From Gymnothorax reevesii (taxonomy: Eukaryota; Chordata; Actinopteri; Anguilliformes; Muraenidae), in NCBI GenBank assembly GCA_029721435.1, contig CM056580.1, positions 21,398,367 to 21,462,366 of the forward strand: DNA of 64,000 nt, read 5' to 3'. The notes under the pieces were generated by a model. That model was not told the DNA's origin, made no database searches, and saw nothing but the letters and a program-made list of their open reading frames with translations. Positions within the stretch are counted from its first letter, which is position 1. The number at the start of each line of letters is the position of its first letter. The position numbers and the translations under genes are program-made. Positions 9,791 through 20,425 of this stretch are shown one piece after another.

Positions 9791-12665
9791 CATCTTAGGC
9801 TTTCCAAATATTAATTTTATCACGGTATCATTGTAAACAGATTTCCACTTGAAATTTACTATTTCCCATAGGCTTGTCTTTGAAGATGGACACACTTGGT
9901 AAACTTCACCATCTAAGTGATCCTACACCTCTATAAAAAAGATGGATGATTGAGCTGGCCACTCCATATTTTGTCATTTCCCTTCCAAAAAGTACCAACA
10001 CTGTTTTTATTTTTTCATTGTTTTACTTTAACACAGAGACATGAGCCACTAGCCCTTGTAAAACATGCCCCCCCAACCCAAACCTACAAGTTAAAAAAAC
10101 CCATCAGTAATGAATCACACACTAATGTAGGCAGGACTTCATTTTTCAAGGAAAGCTTGAAATTGGCAGGGTTTGGCTGCCAAACAGTACACAGTGAAGG
10201 GAGTTTGAAGCCTCCTGCCTCCACTTTCCATGCCTGTCATTACAAAAGCTCGTAATTATATCATAATAGCACCAAACAGGCTGTCACAGCCTCAAGCGTG
10301 TGGCGGACAACTCTAGTGTTTACACATTCATGTCTTCAGCGATTTGAAATTCGCTAGGACGGCTGCCAGCCTCTCGCTGGTTAGAGTTCTCTTAAAAATG
10401 CTCAATCTGTTCTTAGGGAATGAGTTTTACTGCCTTTTAGTGTTATTTTTTTTTTTCACTCAAAATCACAGAGTTTAAAAGACACAAACGATGGTGGTTT
10501 TTCAGCCACCTCGTAAAAAATCTAGATTAAATTTTAATGACGTGTTAATTATTAAGTGAGGAAAACTGCTCAGCGCAAGAAAAAGAAAAAAGAAAAAAAA
10601 ATACGGTAAGAAGCTTCTCTGTGGAGTCGGTGTACAGCTAAACACTCAATGAGAATGCAGCGAGACCAGAGGACTCTCCATCAATGAGCAACTTACCCCA
10701 ATGCGACAGTATAGTCCTATTCCCTCAGCATTAAACCTATTTCTAAAAGACAAAGACAGCACAACATTTTATTCCTCCAATGCAACCTTTAATCTCTCAC
10801 TACAAGATTCTGGCTCCTTCTGTGTCTTGAAGATTCTGAGTAATATCCTTCTATACAATATCCGCTCTTCCAGTGTTAGCATGGCTAGCTAACAAAAGCA
10901 TTACGAGTTTGTGAGGAGGAATTTGCATTAAACATTGAGGCTTTTGTAACATACGAACATAATCTGGTAGCAGTAAATATTATGTTCACATGCTCAAAGT
11001 AATTACCTTCCTGTTACATTTTGTCATAATATTATGTTTGAATACTTGCAGTTCTCAAAGCTGTCAGGTATCTACAGTACAGTGAAAAAGGTACCAAATT
11101 TTTTGCGTACTTGTCACAATTTATTTTAGATTAAACAGGATGGATATCAATCAAGCCTTGGTGTGTCCAGGGTAATTACACACAATAATGAATAAAGTTT
11201 GGTTCACTGGCTGATTGAGTAAATACAAGGGAAAATAATTCATACAAGGCCAGTTGGTGCTGAGCAGCATTTCCATCAATTAATAAATTGATCATTGAAA
11301 AAAAAATAATTTGTGTTTACTCAGGGTGCTTTTGCCTTCTAGGACACACTGTTCTACAACAATTATGTGAGAGAAATGTGCAAAAATAGAATAAATCAGG
11401 AAGGCACTGTTCCTATCTGACAATACATGATGGAACATTTATAAGTGCATTCAGAGCAAAAGCAAGCAAGAAGTTGTCATATCAAATTTAGTATAATTTT
11501 TTTACCTATACCCTTCCCACCGTCATTTAAAATTCACCGCCTCTTATGAAGAAAAGCGCTATGTAAGTTGTCTCCAGTCAGTTAGATAGGCAGAAGGGCT
11601 GAGAATCAAAGGATGCTTAATCGATCATGACCCTCCCCCACCCTCGATTAATGCCTGTCTCCTCACTTTTAGTTTGCATGACATCACTCAAAATGAGTGC
11701 TTGAAGTAGAGGTCAAAAGGGCCGAAAAATAATTCCCTATAGAACTGGCTGAGAAATGATGGCCACTGTGCATTGTGCCATCATGGGGAGGAGATCTAGG
11801 ATGTTCATTTCATCAGAGACCTTGAGATTTCAGTGGAATTTACTGTATATGATCAGATAAGCTCAGTGCCAATGAGGGTCGTCAACCGGACCACACCATC
11901 AATTCGGCCATCTCGCAAAGTGATTCCGTACGACTGACAAATCAATTTTTTTTTTGCCTCAAGGCTGAACATGGGCCCCGCAAAGAGAAGCTTAACTGCC
12001 TCCATCATCACTCAATATCCCAGGTGACAGACTTTAATATATCTATAAGGGATTGTTTGTGGCTATTTAATGGCTCCTTAAATACTGTGTGGAAATCAAT
12101 TTCAAGCGTCAAATACAACATAGCTGAGGATAAATTAAGCTGTGACTGACAGATTGGTAGTGTGTGCATCCGATGCTTGATTTGGTGAAAGCCTTGGTTC
12201 TTATATCATCACCATCTGAGGACAACAGCACTTATCTTGTGCATATGTAGGCAAGGTAGCCGTTTCATTGGACGAGGCGCAGTGTATTTGGTGATATATC
12301 AGCCTTTTGCCTCCCTTATCCCTCTCCTTGATGAATGGCGTACCTTTGTGAGATGGAACGGGAGCTTTTATCTCATAGCCCTTTCCCATGTAGTGCTGGT
12401 GATTTATGTACAGCACAGCAGAGGACTCCCAGGCCAAATCTCACTCCCTGTCAACAGTCTAAGAGACTCCATCTTACAGGGGTGGCCCAATTTCCCGCTT
12501 CATGCGACATTGAATTTTGAGCAGAGGTGGTCCTTTGAGCAGCAGCTATGTAGCCGCTCCACTCATCATGTGCCTTGTTTTTTAAATGGATCTGCGATTT
12601 TCACTGGCAAAAAATGTATGGGCAGTGTGCTACAATGATTTTTGCTGAGTACAATGCTGTTCATG
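9791..12665. other. Gene-free stretch; possible conserved non-coding DNA in its right half
   Basis: I recognise no transposon protein or terminal repeat. From about 11560 to 12480 the sequence is compositionally even, contains no repeat I know and has a texture common in conserved non-coding elements. An open frame of 133 codons at 12237-12638 (+) overlaps a 78-codon frame on the other strand; neither has a recognisable domain. Confidence 0.3.
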
Positions 12666-13449
12666 TACAGTACCAGTCAAAAGTTTGGGCACGCTTTGCT
12701 AATGTCAAAGCACTCTGTTCTGAGAGAAATTTAAACAGCTTAACTTCTTTATATAATCTCAAATGGAATCTTGTGAAAGGTAAACAGTCAGAAGTGAAAA
12801 GAGAATAATTTACTTGTTTGAATAGTGTCCAAAATTTTGGAATTCTCAAAGACGCCAAATTTTGCAAAGTAAACGGACAAATAAGCTCCTTCTATTTTCC
12901 AAGAGCCGAATTTAAGTCAAACGGTTTTGAGACTTATTAGGCGAAAAGGTAGATGAAAAGCCACCTCAAGTGCAACACGTCTTTGGGAAGTTAGACAGCC
13001 GTCCAGCTGCAAATTCATTACAGTCGTACGACTGCCCTTGTTAAAAAAAAAAAAGTGAGAATGCTTTGCAAATATGACAACAAATGATGGTTAACATAAC
13101 ATAACATGAATGGTGGGAACCGGCCGTTCAGCCCAACTAAGCTCGCCAGTTTCTTTATACTATTGTGAATATATCCCTTCAGATACTCAATGACTCAGTG
13201 GTATCTAGTTTTAAGTCAAGCCTGCTCTTGAAAACCCCCAAGGTCTCTGCCTAAACAATATGGTCAGGCAAGCTATTCCACATCGAAATTCCTCTTTGGG
13301 TGAAGAAATGTTTCCGAATATCAGTGCTAAATTTACCTTTTGTCAAACTTCACAAACTTCCATTTGTGACCTCGAGTTCGACAAACAACGCTCGGTCGAA
13401 GGAATCCTACATAATTCACTTTGTTAATCCCTTTAACATATTTAAAGAC

Positions 13450-14589
13450 CTAAATCAGATCACCCCTTAGTCTCCTTTTCCTAAGACTAAAGAGATTAAG
13501 GATCTTGAGCCTCTTCTCATAGCTTTCGTCTTTTATACCTGGAATTAGCTTAGTGGCTCTTCTCTGAACTTTCTCTAGAGGCTCTATATCTTTCTTAAAG
13601 TATGGTCCCCAGAACTGTACAAAATACTCCAGATGTGGTCTGATGAATGTGTTGTACAAAAGAAGCATCACCTCCTTAGATTTGTACTCAATACTTTTAA
13701 CTGCTACGGCACAATGGCAAGAGCATGTGAGGGTTTGATTAACAATCACTCCCAGATCTTTCTCGTGTGGAGCACATTCCAGTTTTAAACCTCCCATGAA
13801 GTAATCCCGTCCAAATGTTCTTATTACCTACATGTACAACTTTACATTTTGCTACATTAAATTTCATTTGCCACATTTCTGCCCAATTCTGGATTCTATC
13901 CAAATCATCCTGAATCACTTTAGTGGACTCTAAACTATTTGCAAACCCCCCAATTTAGTATCATCTGCAAATTTAACTAATCTGCGCTCAATATTCCTAT
14001 CAAGGTCATTAATGTAGATGAGGAACAGCAGGGGTCCCAACACCGATCCCTGGGGGATGTCACTCCCCACCATACCTAGCTCAGATGAGATACCACTGAC
14101 CACCACTCTTTGTGTTCTGTCCTGAAACCAGTTTTGAATCCACTCCAGAATACCTCCTGTAACTCCAATGGAGCTCATTTTAAAAATTAGTCTCTTATGC
14201 GGTACTGTATCACATGCTTTCTGAAAATCCACGTATATGATGTCACGAGCCCTGCTCTGGTCATAAGTCTAAGTGACCTCTTCAAAAAATTCCAGAAGGT
14301 TTGTCAGGCATGACCTTCCCTTCCGAAAACCATGTTGGCTATCCCTCAAGATACTGTTACATTCAAGAAATAAGTCCAGCTCATCTTCTATGATAGATTC
14401 CAATATTTTGCACGCAATGCAAGTTAAACTGACTGGCCTGTAATTTCCTGGCACAGTATGGTCCCCTTTCTTATATATTGGTATTATATTGCCCTGTTTC
14501 CAATCATTTGGTATTTCTCCAGTTTCTAAAGACCGTCTGAAGATGGCGGATAGCGGCTTAAAGACAATCTCACCAACTTCCCTGAGCAC
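13450..14589 (-). pseudogene. CR1-like LINE ORF2: reverse transcriptase and C-terminal region
   Basis: The RT spans three frames broken by indels. The first part (14589-14269) has PNDWKQGNIIPIYKKGD, PGNYRPVSLTCIACKILE and DSQHGFRKGRSCLTNLLEF. The second (14232-13930) has MDFQKACDTVPHKRL, SDIPQGSVLGPLLFLIYIND and the catalytic motif FADD at about 13960-13971. The third (13797-13450) has the thumb/C-terminal blocks LEKVQRRATKLIPGIKD and NLFSLRKRRLRGDLI. These are the standard blocks of CR1/L2/Rex-clade RT. The usual DFQKAFDTVPH has Cys for Phe here. The catalytic aspartates survive, but frame breaks and probably a stop near 14270 inactivate it. Confidence 0.88.
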
Positions 14590-14720
14590 TCTAGGATATA
14601 ATCCTAGAGATATAATCCATCCGCCTTATCTGCCTTTAGTTTATGCAACTTGTCTAATACTTCGTTATCCCGAACCTCAATTTCCACTAAATAATCTTGA
14701 ACATTTAACATGCCCTCTGG

Positions 14721-15334
14721 CTAAATAAAGACCCACTCTAAGGTAAAATTCTCAACAAAGTAACTGTTTAAGGCATCCGCAATATCCTTGTTATCATATA
14801 GCAGCGATCCATTTTTATTCTTTATGCACTTAACCTGCTCTTTAACTTTCCCTTTTCTGCTACAGTACTGAAAGAAGCGCTTAGGGTTAGTTTTTGCCCC
14901 CTCTGCAATTTGTCTTTCATAGTCTTCTAGCATTCCTCAGCTCTTTTTTGACCACAGACCACATTTTACAGTATTCAACCTTAGTGTTCACATTGTTATC
15001 CTTTATGCACATCTTATAAAGATTCCTCTTTTCCCTCAAAATCCAAAACCCCCCCTAAATCTTTCCCACATCTCATTTACAGACTCACAGTCCAGGAGTG
15101 TCTCCCATTTTATTTCACCTAGATATGAGCGCATCCTGTCAAAATTTGCTCGCCTAAAATTGAAAATTTTTGTTTTTGAATAAACCTTTTTAACTTCCCA
15201 TGAAACATCAAAATTAACAGCAGAGTGATCACTTGTCCCAAGTGGCTCCAGTACCTCAACATTGCTAATTCTATCTGGGTCATGACAGAGCACTAAGTCT
15301 AAAATTGCCTTCTCTCTTGTTGGTTTATTAACAT
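14721..15334 (-). pseudogene. CR1-like LINE ORF2: end of endonuclease and linker
   Basis: The frame at 15293-15036 begins MLCHDPDRISNVEVLEPLGT followed by SDHSAVNFDVSW. SDH is the last catalytic block of AP-type endonucleases and is intact. The next frame (14933-14721) carries the linker to RT, including QIAEGAKTNPKRFFQYCSRK and NKDIADALNSYF. The sequence TNKPTREKAILDL upstream was separated from the rest of the domain by the solo LTR insertion at 15340. Confidence 0.8.
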
Positions 15335-15339
15335 ACTGC

Positions 15340-16581
15340 TGTGAGGTAGCGATCTGGAACCAAATGCGAGGACATGGGATTGCAAAAATGAGGAGCTTTA
15401 TTGAGTAAGGGGGTTAACCCCCGCAGAGAAAATAGCAACAGTACAGAGTCTGCAATCCAAAACTCAAATTCCAATGGGACAGAGCAGAGTTCGTAACCAG
15501 GGCACCAATCACAAAAATTGTAGTCAACAGAAACAGATCCGCTACACAGGCGAAGGTTTGTGGGAGAAGCAACCTCATGAGCCCAAGGACAGTCCGAATC
15601 TTAATCAGGGCAGCAATCCACAAAAATCGAGGTCAGGCAGAAAAAGGTCAAAATACACAGTTGCAACAATAATCCAAAAGGGCAAACCAAAAATCAGTAG
15701 TCGGGCAATCCAGTCAGAATCAGAAACTCAATGATTAGCAAGGCGAGAGAAAAGCAGCACAGGTAAACACGAGAAACGATCTGACAGAAAATAGCTGTGA
15801 GAAGAGACCTAATATACACTTCTGGGAAGATCACATGGGGAGAATCACTGGTGCAGGAAGTTAGGCTGATTAGGGAAGGCACACGAGGGAGAACCTAATC
15901 ACATGAAATTGGCCAAAACGTGGACAGGGAACACAAGACATTCCTATAGACAAACATAGACAATCTCCAGTCAGAGTTTCTAACATGCATAGATGATGAG
16001 AAACAAGACAGCGCGATCAGTTGTGAGCTTTCACAGAAAATGCAGCAAAGGTAATCAGGAAGAGCACAGAGGCGGAGACTAGAACAGGGCGAGTGCTGAG
16101 AGCTCATTAATCAATTAGTAAATGCAACCATACAAACCCTTGGTGCTCATTAGTAAGTTAGTATTATATACAAGGTTAGTTGTTGCTAGTAATCTTAGGA
16201 GAAAATAATAAACTTTTAGTATTGTTAGTAGATAGAAAAGAAGAGTGAAGCCAGCAAACGAGATCGGAAGGAAGATTGAAAACCAGAATCCAATAAATCA
16301 CCCTAAGAGTGAAACAGAAGACTGGGGCTGAGTGCAATGACTAGACATGAGACCAGACGGGGGAGACAAAGTGCAAAGCAAAATGGAAAACATGAACCGG
16401 AATGAGATTATGGCTAAATGCAAAACATGGAAAAGTAATCTAAGACAAAACATGACAAATCCAAATACCAATACACAATACACAATCCTAAGAATGGTCA
16501 GACATTGCAAAGTGTCAGGAAAACAATAAAGCTAATATCAAAACATGGCAAGGTCAAGACTGGCATGGCAGGATCATAACA
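15340..16581 (-). mobile_element. Solo LTR (1242 bp) inserted in the LINE endonuclease
   Basis: On the minus strand the unit begins TGTTATGATCCTGCCATGCC and ends GATCGCTACCTCACA, giving TG...CA ends. ACTGC lies on both sides (15335-15339 and 16582-16586), a perfect 5-bp target duplication. Removing it rejoins the LINE sequence DNFLVQ with YVNKPTREKAILD, as expected for the family. There is no internal coding region, so it is a solo LTR left by LTR-LTR recombination. A poly(A) signal-like AATAAAGCTCC lies near the 3' end (about 15395 on the minus strand). TG-start and style suggest Ty3/gypsy. A related LTR is at 42462. Confidence 0.9.
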
Positions 16582-16586
16582 ACTGC

Positions 16587-17216
16587 ACCAAGAAATTATC
16601 ATTTATAACATCTTGAAATTCTTCCTCCCCCTACCCTGTCCTTTTACCATTTCCCAATTGATACCAGGATAATTTAAGTCTCCCATAATAATAGTCCCTC
16701 CACCTCTGGAGCTGGTGGTCAATAGCATACTCCTATGTTTAAACCAGTCTCGTGTTTGCCAATGAGCCTGACTCAGATATCTTTACAGGGCAAGGAATGT
16801 TCAATTTTGGGAATTTCCTGTCCATTTTTGTTTTCGTTCACATAAATTGCTATGCCCCCTCCTCGCCTATTACATCTATCTTTCCTAAAGAGCTTATAAC
16901 CTTCTATATTATATTCATCTCCATCCACTTCACTAAGCCATGTCTCTGTAATCCCAACTATGTCATAGCCCTCACTAATCATAATGGCCTCAATCTCTGG
17001 AAATATATTTTTTATGCCTCTTGCATTTAAATAAAAACATTTCAGGTTATTACTAATGCTCTTCCCCCTTGATTTCCCATGCGGCCGCTTCTTCAAACCC
17101 CCCCCCAAGCTTTGTTGCTTTATAAGTATATCATCAATAGTGCTTGCAACACCGTCAGCTTCCATCAGGGCAGTCTGCATTTCCCTATGTGTAACACTCA
17201 CTAACCTCCCTGCCAC
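16587..17216 (-). pseudogene. CR1-like LINE ORF2: AP-endonuclease N-terminal part
   Basis: The frame from 17216 to 16773 starts MAGRLVSVTHREMQTALMEA and includes NLKCFYLNARGIKN, EGYDIVGITETWLSEVDGDE, YNIEGYKLFRKDRCNRRGGG and IAIYVNEN. The N of LNAR and the E of TETWL are the first catalytic blocks of APE-type LINE endonucleases. Further on, in broken frames, TIIMGDLNYPGINW (about 16690-16650) supplies the GDxN block. The domain would nick target DNA for target-primed reverse transcription. Its end was displaced by the LTR insertion. Confidence 0.85.
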
Positions 17217-17224
17217 CCAAGTCC

Positions 17225-17716
17225 CTAGTTTAAATAATCCTGTGCTACCCTCAACATACGCTGGTCCAGTGCAAAGGAACCCCTCCGGTTCAGGTGCAGC
17301 CCGTCAGGCTTGAACAGGTCACCCCTGTGCCCCATAAACCTGTACCCCTCTTTCCTACACCAGGTTCGTAGCCACGTGTTAAACCTCCAGATAAAATTCT
17401 GCTTACCTCTGCTTGCACGTGGTACCGGTAGAATCCCGGAGAACACTGCCGTTGAGGATCTGCTCCTAAGCTTCTCAGCTAATTCCACAAATTTGCCTTG
17501 CAGAACCTCAAACTGACCCTTACCTATGTCATTTGTCCCAACATGGACCATGACAACTGGATCCCTCACCGCTCTGGCCAGGAGCTTGTCCGCACGCTCC
17601 AGGAGGTCGCAACACACCGTACAAGACTCGTTGTCGCGCGAATAGACTAAGCTATCTATTCCTTTAAGTTTTGAGTCCCCCACTATCACTAACTGTTTCT
17701 GAGGGGTAGAGGCCAA
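17225..17716 (-). pseudogene. CR1-like LINE ORF1: SGNH/GDSL esterase domain
   Basis: A 163-codon open frame encodes an SGNH-hydrolase-type domain as found in ORF1 of CR1 elements. Block I is VIVGDSKLKGIDS (catalytic Ser), block III is VMVHVGTNDIGKGQ (GxND), and block V is KPDGLHLNRRG (Asp and His two residues apart). All triad residues are present. Family knowledge: the esterase domain is thought to help membrane or lipid interaction of the RNP; its exact role is uncertain. The frame stops at 17225 and ORF2 begins about 9 bases further on. The zinc-finger part upstream is in another frame, so the full ORF1 is broken even though this domain is open. Confidence 0.85.
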
Positions 17717-17930
17717 CAGGGTGCCCTGCTGCTCATCAGTCCACTCACTCTCAGGGTCAGGGATTGCGAACTATGTCGCGCCACCAACTGGCCCTGAAGA
17801 TCATGGATCTTGCTCTCCAGATGCTCATTTAGCTGGCACCGGAGGCAGACAAACCCACCCTGGAAATCTCTTTCCAAAAGTGCGATCATCCTGCAACCGT
17901 CACATATTTTTGGCCAGATTTTGAACCCCC
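17689..17930 (-). pseudogene. CR1-like LINE ORF1: zinc-finger-like N-terminal region
   Basis: The minus frame gives ICDGCRMIALLERDFQGGF, VCLRCQLNEHLESKIHDLQG and on. The C-x2-C ... C-x2-C spacing is a small zinc-binding motif followed by a short heptad-like helix (LNEHLESKIHDLQGQL), the layout seen in ORF1 of CR1/L2 elements upstream of the esterase. A frame break near 17716 separates it from the esterase frame. Confidence 0.65.
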
Positions 17931-19453
17931 TCCCTAATGAACTTGCTCACCCTTGATAAAAGATAATAACTAATGCCGAGACAGAAGCTGAGGAACCACA
18001 ATTTATTAATTTATTAACCTAAGAAGCCCATACGCGGCAGTCACAATAGAAACCGAGGGGAAACTATGTAAAAGGATTATAAGCCTCTTTTAACAGGGGC
18101 TTATTTTCACTTTACGGAAATGAAATACCAAATTGAGCCAAACTCTATACGTAATAAGCACTCCTAATAAGCCGACTTGAGTTTATCTAGTCCCAGTACT
18201 AGTAATATACTGACCCAGTAATATCACACGGCTTAGCTGAGAACCCAGATAAAACAAACTGGCTACAATGCCCAGGTGAAACTGGAGGAGGGGGGAGGCG
18301 GAGCACTCCGGTAAAACTTACCGTTTAAATTACAACCTAACCAAGTAGAAGACTCAAGTGACTGCTGCCCTACTAACTTAATACTAAATCTCAGATCCCC
18401 TGCCAAAAATGCAAACAGTCCTTATCTAGCTTGCTAGCCACAAATGCAACCAAGTGTAACCGAGAAAAGAGTAAAGCCTCGGTTCCCTTTAATGAAAATG
18501 GACCGAATAAACAAGTCGTTTCCTATGTGAGCGAACTAAACACGGTACCTCCCCCAACAAGCTGTCCTAAGCACTCAAACAAGCAGTTAAACTTTAATCA
18601 GCTGATCAAGGCACAGCAAACGGAGGAAAATACAGAGATAGGGTAATTTACAATGTGTTTCATCAGAAGAGCCCTTCGGTAATAATAAAATGCAAAAAAG
18701 ACAAAAACCCCGGTTTGCGTTAATATTCAAGCTTGGCAATGCGTTTATGCGGTAATGTGGTCAGGATAGAGAACGAAGGAGACTAAAAAACCCCGGTGAC
18801 GTCAATATTTATTGGCTAGAAGACTGTATGAAAGGCAAGCAACTAAGTTTGAAACCAAGCCGGGTTATAGTTCGATATCCAGGTAATTCAATAAAATTCT
18901 TTGCGTTGAGAGCTTGCTGGGGTTCGTTAGCTAAATCAGCTACAGAAAAACCAGGCGACAGTACCTCAGTCCTTGAGAAACAACTGTTTTACTTTGTATA
19001 TCGCACAATTCACTTAGTTAGAAATTTAGCGTTTAAATTTATTTTACTTTACCTTACTTTACTTTGCTCCCGGGAGACTGAAACCCCCCCCAAAAAACCC
19101 CCGTCGCTTTTTTTTGACCAGATTAGCGACTTAATTTGGCTGTTTGCTCACTGAGTTGTTACAGTGGGAAAAAGGGGAAAAAGAAGGGGGAAGATTCTCC
19201 CTGCCCCTAATGCGACAAAGGTTATACCTCAGGAGCAAATCGTCTAATCTCTATTACTGCTTGAGCCTTGACACACAAATTATTTTCAGAAAACCCAGTT
19301 TAAACCAGAGTAAATCTTCAGCTTCAATCCCACACGTCTTCCTCTGTCTCAACCCAAGCAGAATGATCACCAACTAACAGCGCTACAGCACAGCCAAGAG
19401 GTCAGCAATAGCAACAGCAGCCCACGTGCAAGCGACATCAGCCCACGTTAGTT
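17931..19453 (-). other. 5' untranslated region of the CR1-like LINE
   Basis: About 1.5 kb between ORF1 and the Tc1 right half. It has no coding motif but lies between the LINE ORF1 and the candidate target duplication TGATGG, so I assign it to the LINE 5' region. A further small insertion inside it cannot be excluded. Confidence 0.5.
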
Positions 19454-19575
19454 TGATGGATTTAAGAATTAGATTTTTTTTTTTTTGCAAAATAAAGGCT
19501 GTTTATTTTATTATTTGACATATATTGTAAAAAAAAAAAAATGTGGGTATGTCCAAACTTTTGACTGGCACTTTA

Positions 19576-20060
19576 GAACCTTTTCAGTCCTGTGTGACAT
19601 CCCAACAGGCTGCATACAGTGCCGACACAGTGTGGCTACCGCATGACTCTCACCTGTGGATCACAGGGGCCAAATTACTCATTCACGCCTCTTACCTCTC
19701 CTCTGAATTCTGTCAATCCTGACATGTACAGCACAGCGGGAAAGCCTTGTCAGGAACTAACGAGGGGGAAAAAAAATTATTTTAATCATCACTGTGCTTC
19801 ATTAAAGGACCACTGCCTTGTAGATTTGAACTCACTCTGACATTACACTACAGTCCCCTCAAGCTCTTTACGCCTGGAGGCCAGCTAGCATACAGCCACC
19901 TGAAGCATCAATCACACCAACAGAGCGTGACTGACATATTTATCCAGAGCTTCACAGACGCCGACCACAGAAAATATTGCTTATTATGACCAATATCAAT
20001 CATTTGCCAGGTAACGGCGCACCACACAAAAACACAAAATCTCACAAACCCTCTGAAAAT
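19576..20060. other. No recognised features
   Basis: Unique-looking sequence between the Tc1-like nest and the dispersed repeat; no motif or terminus was seen. Confidence 0.4.
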
Positions 20061-20064
20061 CACA

Positions 20065-20425
20065 GCAGCGTGAAGGTTATGAGTTTGAATTCGGCCTGGG
20101 TCTTTTTATGTGGAGTTTGTGAGTTTTGCATGTGTTAGCACTAAGTTTCCTCCAATAGGGCCAAGACATGCAAGTTAGACTGATGGGAGAATCTAAATGG
20201 ACCAGAAGTATGAATGTGTGCGTGTCTCCTGCAATGGATTGGCAGACTGTCCAGGGTGTGTTTCTGCTCATCCTTTCTCCTTTCTCCTTCCCGCTCCAGA
20301 GCTGACCTCAAGCAATTGGATTCCCCCTTTTGAGGAGCTGGGCACTGTCCAAGGTTTCTTCCCACTGAGGGGTTTTTCCTCGCCACAGTCGTCTGCTCTG
20401 CAGGGGTTCAGGCCCTGTTCTGTAA
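20065..20425 (+). repeat. Dispersed fish repeat (SINE/LINE-tail-like)
   Basis: Blocks are TTTGAATTCGGCCTGGGTCT, TGTGGAGTTTGTGAGTTTTG, TTTCCTCCAATAGGGCCAAG, ACATGCAAGTTAGACTGATG and TGTCCAGGGTGTGTTTCTGC. They are followed by AAGGTTTCTTCCCACTGAGG and GGTTTTTCCTCGCCACAGTC. I recognise both halves as very common dispersed repeats of fish genomes. A second copy of the first half, in reverse orientation, is at 59380-59580. Exact family and termini are not determined. Confidence 0.6.

Larger units (their letters stand above)
13091..19453 (-). mobile_element. Near-complete CR1-like LINE with both ORFs, interrupted by a solo LTR
   Basis: Read on the minus strand, the order is 5' region (about 19453-17930), ORF1 with a zinc-finger-like and an SGNH esterase domain, ORF2 with AP-endonuclease and reverse transcriptase, a 3' UTR, and a short ATGTT repeat at the 3' end (13091-13110). 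CR1/L2-clade LINEs characteristically end in such short 3' microsatellites. TGATGG at 13085-13090 recurs at 19454-19459 and is a candidate target duplication. Without the 1247 bp of LTR plus duplication, the element would be about 5.1 kb, close to full length for CR1. Frameshifts interrupt ORF2, so it is not active. It inserted into the Tc1-like element above. Confidence 0.85.
12668..19573. mobile_element. Small Tc1-like element split by a LINE
   Basis: The left end CAGTACCAGTCAAAAGTTTG (after TA at 12666-12667) and the right end CCAAACTTTTGACTGGCACT (before TA at 19574-19575) form an inverted repeat of about 25 bp. It is of the well-known fish type with CAGTCAAAAGTTTGGACAC ends. Removing the LINE leaves only about 540 bp of element (12668-13090 and 19460-19573), so the original insertion was a non-autonomous Tc1-like element. 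TA duplication is the Tc1/mariner signature. Confidence 0.85.

Noticed and set aside
12237..12638. 133-codon open frame on plus
   Set aside because: No recognisable domain, overlaps another open frame on minus, and ends near the Tc1-like insertion. More likely non-coding single-copy DNA.
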